In this document: one piece after another, positions 6,534-10,621 of the stretch
How the letters are laid out: each line of letters begins with the position of its first letter
Numbering within the stretch: position 1 is the stretch's first letter
Assembly (NCBI GenBank): GCA_964599275.1
Contig: CAZRFK010000068.1
Coordinates: 1 to 10,621 of the forward strand
Origin: PUMD01 sp964599275
Lineage (GTDB): Bacteria; Bacillota; Sulfobacillia; SLMV01
DNA length: 10,621 bases
Reading direction: 5' to 3'
Program-made: the position numbers and the translations under genes
The notes under the pieces: model-generated
The model's database searches: none
Seen by the model: only the letters and a program-made list of their open reading frames with translations
What the model was told of the DNA's origin: nothing

Positions 6534-7490
6534 TTGCAAACATTCGTATTAACCGGAGCTGCAGGATTCTTGGGTAGCAATATTTTGCTGGAGCTTGTGA
6601 ACCGAGGATACATGGTGCTGGCATGTGATTTTTCAACGCCGCCAGAGAACCTGGTCAGACAAACAGAAAATACAGGTCAGGTCGACTGGATCCAGATGGA
6701 CGTTAGTGACGAAAATGCCTGGAATGCACTGCCTGAAAGGTCCTATGCTTCTGTAATCCATACAGCTGCTGTTACACCGCCGGAAGATGATCCTGACCCG
6801 AAACATACTGCAAAGGTCAACTTTTTCGGCACATTAAACGCTATGGATTGGGCTTTAGAAAATGAAATACCCCGCTTCGTCTTTACCAGCTCCTCCGCAG
6901 TCTATAGATACTCCAATCCCAGTGGACCAATGAAAGAACATCAGCAGGTTAAACCCAGGTTCAGCTATGGAATGAGCAAAATCGCGGCAGAGGGTTTTAT
7001 CGGAGTATATCGAGAGAAAATGGGATTGGACTGCTGTGCGGTCAGATTACCATCGATATACGGACCATGGGAACGTCCCACAGAAACCAGAACTTCCATG
7101 TCACCAATATACCACATTGCATCAGCGGCTCTAAAAGGCTGTCAGCTCCAGGTATGTGGAAGAGATATAGAAAGAGATTGGACTTATGTGAAGGATGCCA
7201 CACGAGGTCTAATTCACCTTGCCTGCCATGAAAGAGGTCCTGAACTGATCAACTTGTCTACGGGAAAGTTCGTGTCCTTGAAGGAAATCGTGCAAGCCCT
7301 GGACACTTTAATTCCAGACCACCGAATACAAATTGTAAGCTCGGAACCATATGACATTAAAATGACCGGGACCAGTGGCAATCAACCCATGGACCCCCAT
7401 CTGTTGAAATCTACTGGGTTTCAAGCAGATATGTCGATTAAAGAGGGGCTGCGCGACTATTTACACTGGTTAAAGGAGCAGAAGGTATAA
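6534..7490 (+). CDS. NAD-dependent epimerase/dehydratase (extended SDR family)
   Basis: 318 residues, a full-length cytoplasmic Rossmann-fold enzyme of the UDP-glucose 4-epimerase/nucleotide-sugar dehydratase superfamily. TGAAGFLG (7-14) is the dinucleotide-binding TGxxGxxG motif and Asp32 at the end of the second strand favours NAD over NADP. VNFFGT (95-100), FTSSSAVY (117-124) and the catalytic pair Y145-x3-K149 follow; RLPSIYGPWERP (about 170-181) and RDWTYVKDATRG (about 217-228) are the usual substrate-side motifs. The substrate, probably a sugar or sugar nucleotide, cannot be told from sequence. The start is TTG 6534: AGAAGGAGG lies at 6516-6524 with a 9-base gap, the strongest ribosome binding site in the window, and the Rossmann motif begins where expected. 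It stands alone, with no glycosyltransferase or sugar-nucleotide gene beside it, and converges on the second MFS gene. Confidence 0.88.
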   Translation: MQTFVLTGAAGFLGSNILLELVNRGYMVLACDFSTPPENLVRQTENTGQVDWIQMDVSDENAWNALPERSYASVIHTAAVTPPEDDPDPKHTAKVNFFGTLNAMDWALENEIPRFVFTSSSAVYRYSNPSGPMKEHQQVKPRFSYGMSKIAAEGFIGVYREKMGLDCCAVRLPSIYGPWERPTETRTSMSPIYHIASAALKGCQLQVCGRDIERDWTYVKDATRGLIHLACHERGPELINLSTGKFVSLKEIVQALDTLIPDHRIQIVSSEPYDIKMTGTSGNQPMDPHLLKSTGFQADMSIKEGLRDYLHWLKEQKV

Positions 7491-7758
7491 AGGATTATTG
7501 GGAAATGCGGAAATAAATGCACCTGAACAACAGATCAATCTGCAGTGTCGACGTCGGCTCCGGTTTTGCTGTTTCAACTCCTAAGGTGGTGGTATGGCTA
7601 AAATAAAGAGACATTCACCGGTTCAACAACGCGACTAAAAATGGTGTTTGGGGATTTTAGAACAATCGTCGTCTTTCTCGTATACAGGGACTCAACGTAG
7701 TAATTTCAACGCTACACGATATCTGCAGATAGATGCAGAATACACCGAACGCTTGTAA
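7491..7758. other. Convergent spacer, no clear gene
   Basis: This lies between the epimerase (rightward) and the second MFS gene (leftward). CTAAAA (7635-7640) and TTTTAG (7655-7660) form a 6-bp AT-rich stem with a 14-base loop, which could act weakly as a bidirectional terminator, but neither side has a good T-run. A 29-codon rightward frame at 7517-7606 starts with ATG after GCGGAAATAA and includes SVDVGSGFAVSTPKVVVWL; it matches nothing I recognise and may be chance or a relic. Confidence 0.4.
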
Positions 7759-8970
7759 TTATCCCTGAGATTTTATTTCAATCTCTGAGGCGCTCCCCAT
7801 GCGCCACAGAATCAATATTCCAATCCCTAACAGCAGTACAGCGGTGGAGAATAGGAAGGTAAACCTCACCCCCATCCACGATGCCACCAATCCCAGGGTG
7901 GCTGGTCCCAATAACATGACCACTCTGTTGCCGGTCAAGCGCAGGCTCATTGCCAGTCCTCTGGAGTCCTCCGGTGAACCTTCTGCCATCAGTATCATGC
8001 TGATCGGTTGAGAAAGAGCTGTAGTTACGCCAGCGACCACTGCAGCCAGAGCCAGCGGCGCAAAACTGACGAGATAAGGAGTGATGCCCACGCCGACGGC
8101 CCCAATCAATAGAGCGGATATCAAGATGGGCATAAAACCCGCCCATCTGAACAGTTTACCTAAATGCGGCCTCAGGACCAGGGCTACTCCAGATTGAATG
8201 GAGATTAGAATCCCGATGCTGCTGCGCGTGAAACCGATCCCCCCCAAATAGACGGGATAAAAGCTTGTCCGAATGGCAAAAGCAAACAGAGCGCACATGC
8301 TGATAAAAATTGACAGACGCACCGGGGTATTCTTTAACAATTCACGGCCCTCGGGCACGAGAGTTTGAAATTCCGCAATCTGATTTTCAGTGCCATCATT
8401 TTTCAGTTCATCTTCGCCATTAGGACGCGGTAATATGCTGGCCAAAAACACCGTACCTGCAGACAAAACTCCCGCTCCAGCAAAGGTCGCTGCAAATCCC
8501 CACATGTCAGCCAGAACGCCACCCAGTAAAGGACCTGCCATAAAGCCAAAAGCAATTGCAAAAGAATAGAAACCAAAGTTACTGGTTTTGTTTTTTCCCC
8601 GATCTAATTTTGATACATAAGCTTGAGTTGACACGGCAACCGACACATGAGCCAGTCCTATCAAAACCTGTGAGATTCCCACGAAGACAACCATGGGAAG
8701 AACTATCAGCATGACTGACGAAACCATCATCAAAGCTCCTGCGAAAATCACAACCTTCTTTGAGCCCACCGCATCGACAATGCTTCCGCCAGGGATGGTC
8801 ACGAAAAGAGGCAGAAAAGCAAAAGACGCCACAACAATGCCGGTTATGTGCGGTGCAGCGCCCAGAGCTTCAGTATGGAGAGGAATAAAATTTCGTATTA
8901 TGGCCGAAGCCATATAGTGAACCACAGTCAGGGCACATATCTTATAAAGCGGAATTTTTTCTTTTTTCAT
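7759..8970 (-). CDS. MFS transporter, 12-TM, paralogue of the first MFS gene
   Basis: 403 residues of mostly hydrophobic sequence in two six-helix halves with a polar central loop (about 185-210). Motif A is GGSIVDAVGSKK (about 61-72): the usual arginine after the aspartate is alanine here, while the first MFS protein keeps it. Shared blocks with that protein include STQAYVSKL, FGFYSFAIAFGFMAGPLLGG, SMCAL, IGIL, SQPISM and AEGSPED, so the two are diverged paralogues with probably related substrates; the substrate is unknown. ATG 8970 begins a short Lys-rich N-terminus (MKKEKIPLYK) that fits MFS topology. The ribosome binding site is weak, with only GGTG close by and GGGAAG about 14 bases upstream. 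It reads out of the gene-poor region on its right. Confidence 0.9.
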   Translation of the reverse strand: MKKEKIPLYKICALTVVHYMASAIIRNFIPLHTEALGAAPHITGIVVASFAFLPLFVTIPGGSIVDAVGSKKVVIFAGALMMVSSVMLIVLPMVVFVGISQVLIGLAHVSVAVSTQAYVSKLDRGKNKTSNFGFYSFAIAFGFMAGPLLGGVLADMWGFAATFAGAGVLSAGTVFLASILPRPNGEDELKNDGTENQIAEFQTLVPEGRELLKNTPVRLSIFISMCALFAFAIRTSFYPVYLGGIGFTRSSIGILISIQSGVALVLRPHLGKLFRWAGFMPILISALLIGAVGVGITPYLVSFAPLALAAVVAGVTTALSQPISMILMAEGSPEDSRGLAMSLRLTGNRVVMLLGPATLGLVASWMGVRFTFLFSTAVLLLGIGILILWRMGSASEIEIKSQG

Positions 8971-9079
8971 ACAGCACCGAACTTCCCGGGTTAATATATA
9001 GTATTTCCATTTTTATTCAGCGCGCTTAACTGGGATTAATCTCATATTAAGTTAGTTCAGTTATCTATTTTCGAGATTA

Positions 9080-9484
9080 TCAGCTATCCAGGTAGATGCA
9101 CCCACCAAAGGGAACTTCCCCCATAAATCTGCCGTCTCTAAACTTTTTTAAACAGTCACCCCACAAGTCCTGCCTGGATTTTAATACTTCCGACTGATCG
9201 GTCCATATTTCGGCAAAATAATCAGGTTACTTTCCTCTTACTACCAATAAGGGAACAATATTCCCAGGATTCAGATTATGTTTCTCAAGGGCAAACCTTT
9301 CGAGTTTAATCTGAATAAGGATTCTGGGAACTGTTCTTATTAAAGGCTCACAGCGATGGAAAAATCTCGTCTGCTGCAGGAAGATTTTCAATCTGCAGTG
9401 AACAGTTGAGGATTCGCTGAAGGAAATACCATTCATACAAATGATGTTTTTGAGTACTGCTCCGCCATTACCCCCGCCGATGGT
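9080..9484 (-). pseudogene. Possible decayed gene: one frame interrupted by TAA
   Basis: On the minus strand a single frame runs from a TGA at 9485-9487 to a TGA at 9080-9082, broken only by TAA at 9227-9229. It begins TIGGGNGGAVLKNIICMNG, and its last part (9080-9226) reads as ordinary soluble protein, including YFAEIWTDQSEV, QDLWGDCLKKFRDG and RFMGEVPFGGCIYLDS. I do not recognise the family. A different frame over 9348-9467 also looks protein-like (LYEWYFLQRILN, then NLPAADEIFPSL), so frameshifts may be involved as well. The long palindrome lies inside the interval. The 3' part is the most credible remnant; the upstream join is inference. Confidence 0.3.
9246..9341. repeat. Long imperfect palindrome, about 96 bases
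   Basis: Pairing from outside in: AATAAG (9246-9251) with CTTATT (9336-9341); AACA (9254-9257) with TGTT (9332-9335); TTCCCAG (9261-9267) with CTGGGAA (9324-9330); ATTCAGATTA (9269-9278) with TAATCTGAAT (9307-9316); CTCAAGGG (9284-9291) with CCTTTCGAG (9296-9304, one bulged C), closed by a CAAA loop. That is 35 paired positions in one hairpin with small internal loops. No T-run follows on either strand, so it does not look like a terminator. A small mobile palindromic element (MITE or REP-like) or a structured RNA are the main readings. Confidence 0.7.
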
Positions 9485-9496
9485 TCAGGATGAACA

Positions 9497-9550
9497 CAGA
9501 CCGGCTGTCACGTACACAAGGATCGCATAATAAGAATCTCAGCCGGTCTG
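9497..9550. repeat. Perfect 11-bp inverted repeat, 32-base gap
   Basis: CAGACCGGCTG (9497-9507) is the exact inverted copy of CAGCCGGTCTG (9540-9550). The arms are GC-rich in an AT-rich spacer. It has no T-run and no gene directly attached, so I cannot assign a role. It lies about 155 bases from the larger palindrome. Confidence 0.6.
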
Positions 9551-9858
9551 CGAATATGACAAGAACCGCAATATTGATACTTTGTGTTAATTTCACTCTG
9601 CAAGGCTTCTTACCAATTTACTCATTTGAAATTTGGAAGCAATCTATACCTCTGACCGATCAACTCGTTCTGAATGCAGACCAAATGAGATTATCAACAC
9701 TATATCCTGGTTGTAGACCTAACAGCTCGATTCCCGCTGAAAAAGCAGATTGTCAGTAGGGTGACTGAATTTGAGGAGAGCATCTATTTTTTACGTCTTC
9801 AGGTTTCGTGATACAAATCCAACAATCCTCCTCATCCTCATCGCTCCTGCTTACCTCG

Positions 9859-10257
9859 TCAGTCCTTTTGTATCCGGTAAGAAAGTGCTCCTGTAGGACA
9901 TTCATCTACGACTTCTTTGATTTGTTCAATATCGGCACCCTGTACGTCAACCCAGGGCCTCTCTTCGATATCGAATACCTCGGGTAAGCGACGAGTGCAG
10001 TTGCCGTTGTGATTGCATAACGCACTTTTCCAAATTACCGTCAGACCGGATCTCGAATATTGTCTGATCGCACCTTCCGGTTCGTCTGAGTCATTCATGG
10101 ACTCTGCGACGAATTCATCCTCTGTCACTCCGCAAACCGGGCACCTCCAACTGTCAGGCAGATCTGAAAAAGCAGTGTTGGAGGAAATATCTGACTCCGG
10201 GTCACCAGACTCAGGCTCATAAATATAATCGCACACTGTACATCGAAATTTTTTCAT
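9859..10257 (-). CDS. Rubredoxin fused to a divergent 4Fe-4S ferredoxin domain
   Basis: 132 residues, two electron-carrier domains joined in one soluble cytoplasmic protein. Residues 1-50 are rubredoxin: C6-x2-C9 in FRCTVCDYIYEP and C39-x2-C42 in WRCPVCG bind a single Fe. After an acidic linker (about 51-64), residues 65-132 match the divergent 4Fe-4S mono-cluster domain (Fer4_19, PF06902): LTVIWKSALCNHNGNC (72-87), RRLPEVFD, RPWVD and DECPTGALSY (118-127). The likely cluster ligands are C81, C87 and C120 with a non-cysteine fourth, as in that family; His83 is a candidate. A rubredoxin plus Fe-S pair suggests electron transfer between a ferredoxin pool and an oxygen- or peroxide-reducing or other redox partner, which is inference. 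ATG 10257 has AGGGAGGT with a 7-base gap. The gene appears monocistronic, with its own TATAAT upstream. Confidence 0.9.
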   Translation of the reverse strand: MKKFRCTVCDYIYEPESGDPESDISSNTAFSDLPDSWRCPVCGVTEDEFVAESMNDSDEPEGAIRQYSRSGLTVIWKSALCNHNGNCTRRLPEVFDIEERPWVDVQGADIEQIKEVVDECPTGALSYRIQKD

Positions 10258-10298
10258 ACGTTAGACCTCCCTACCTGCGTTCTATAAAGAATCCATAA

Positions 10299-10304
10299 AT
10301 TATA
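10299..10304 (-). promoter_or_regulatory. Consensus -10 box upstream of the rubredoxin fusion
   Basis: A perfect TATAAT on the minus strand ends 41 bases before the start codon, giving a leader of about 35 bases that contains the strong ribosome binding site. No good TTGACA is found 16-18 bases upstream, so the promoter may be weak or activator-dependent. Confidence 0.35.
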
Positions 10305-10353
10305 TTTTCTCCGACAGCCGTCATTATCCTCCAGCTTTTCTTTTAAATCAAAC

Positions 10354-10383
10354 TAAAAACAATCGCTATCACTAGCCTGATAG
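10354..10383 (-). terminator. Probable Rho-independent terminator of the gene entering from the right
   Basis: Read leftward: CTATCA, loop GGCTAG, TGATAG (10383-10366), then CGATTGTTTTT. A perfect 6-bp stem followed by a T-rich run, about 110 bases after the stop codon at 10495 and before the rubredoxin promoter. The stem is short and AT-rich, hence moderate confidence. Confidence 0.4.
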
Positions 10384-10494
10384 ATTACAGGAATGCTGCG
10401 AACAACATCAATGAAATAGAATATGAAACGGTATCATTCATCAGTTTCTCTTCTGGATCCTGCTCATTATCCGAACAGTCTCTGCTTTCCATTG

Positions 10495-10621
10495 TCACTT
10501 TTGCAGCATATAATCGTCAATCCCTTGTGTTGATGGGAACTCGTTATCAACAAAGTGTTTATGTGCGGTTTCTGCTGGCTCAAAACATGGAGAAATATGA
10601 AAAGTTTCAAGTGCTGGTATT
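10495..10621 (-). CDS. Unrecognised protein, C-terminal 41 codons (cut by window edge)
   Basis: A leftward frame open from the right edge to TGA at 10495-10497. It reads IPALETFHISPCFEPAETA, then HKHFVDNEFPSTQGIDDYM and ends LQK. The composition is soluble and protein-like and the orientation agrees with the rubredoxin gene downstream; a terminator-like hairpin follows. I do not recognise the family. The opposite strand is also open here (RYQQSVYVRFLLAQNMEKY), so the strand choice is a judgement based on context and the downstream hairpin. Confidence 0.4.
   Translation of the reverse strand, partial: IPALETFHISPCFEPAETAHKHFVDNEFPSTQGIDDYMLQK

Larger units (their letters stand above)
8971..9858. 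other. Gene-poor stretch of about 890 bases
   Basis: No intact gene that I can defend lies between the second MFS gene and the rubredoxin fusion. It holds an interrupted leftward frame (9080-9484), a long imperfect palindrome (9246-9341) and an 11-bp inverted repeat (9497-9550), each listed separately. A rightward frame at 9490-9759 starts at an ATG with no ribosome binding site and shows no motif. On the minus strand TATATT lies close upstream of the MFS start (about 8990-9000) without a good -35 partner. TCAGT/ACTGA at about 9755-9770 could be a weak hairpin after the rubredoxin gene. Confidence 0.5.

Noticed and set aside
9490..9759. Rightward 89-codon frame
   Set aside because: No ribosome binding site, no family resemblance, and it starts inside the 11-bp inverted repeat region.
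9776..9858. Frame with CWIC and further cysteines just after the rubredoxin stop, as a C-terminal extension
   Set aside because: It would need a frameshift, and the rubredoxin fusion already ends where its family ends.
10342..10621. Rightward frame open to the right edge
   Set aside because: Has no start codon for most of its length and no ribosome binding site; the opposite strand gives a more protein-like C-terminus in the same orientation as the next gene, followed by a terminator-like hairpin.
1..10621. CRISPR arrays, tRNA/rRNA genes, transposases, toxin-antitoxin or phage genes
   Set aside because: No regularly spaced repeats, no tRNA cloverleaf and no such protein motifs were seen on either strand.

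Overview
The window looks like chromosomal DNA of an anaerobic, low-to-mid GC Firmicute, probably a Clostridia or Peptococcaceae-like lineage. This is an inference from a rubredoxin/ferredoxin fusion, a cysteine desulfurase of the EF2568 type next to a small [4Fe-4S] protein, strong AGGAGG-type ribosome binding sites, and two TTG starts behind strong Shine-Dalgarno sites. No rRNA, tRNA, CRISPR array, transposase or phage gene was seen.

Layout. Positions 1-5082 are read leftward. In transcription order they hold: a small AT-rich acetyltransferase of the diamine/spermidine type (5082-4648); a larger GNAT protein (4437-3604); a cysteine desulfurase-family gene broken by two single-base frameshifts (3517-2382); a [4Fe-4S] protein 9 bases behind it (2372-1845); an MFS transporter (1524-292); and the first 57 codons of an amidohydrolase (172-1). 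Positions 5415-7490 are read rightward: a tandem two-domain GNAT protein and an NAD-dependent epimerase/dehydratase. From 7759 to the end the genes again read leftward: a second MFS transporter, paralogous to the first (8970-7759), a gene-poor stretch of about 890 bases, a rubredoxin-ferredoxin fusion (10257-9859), and what may be the 3' end of another gene (10621-10495).

How the genes fit together. The desulfurase and the Fe-S protein are almost certainly one translational unit, plausibly in sulfur or selenium handling. The two MFS proteins share the same architecture and several identical motifs, so they are diverged copies of one drug/metabolite-efflux-type carrier. Three GNAT genes with four acetyltransferase domains lie within 2.7 kb around a divergent spacer. 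The spacers contain degraded coding traces: a probable NTF2/SnoaL-like C-terminus at 5125-5241 and an interrupted frame at 9080-9484. The DNA therefore looks like an accessory region in slow decay rather than a dense core operon.

No clear new defence or biosynthetic system is visible. The most notable items are the two frameshifts at the identical heptamer GGTTTTT in the desulfurase gene, and a long, well-paired imperfect palindrome of 96 bases at 9246-9341.
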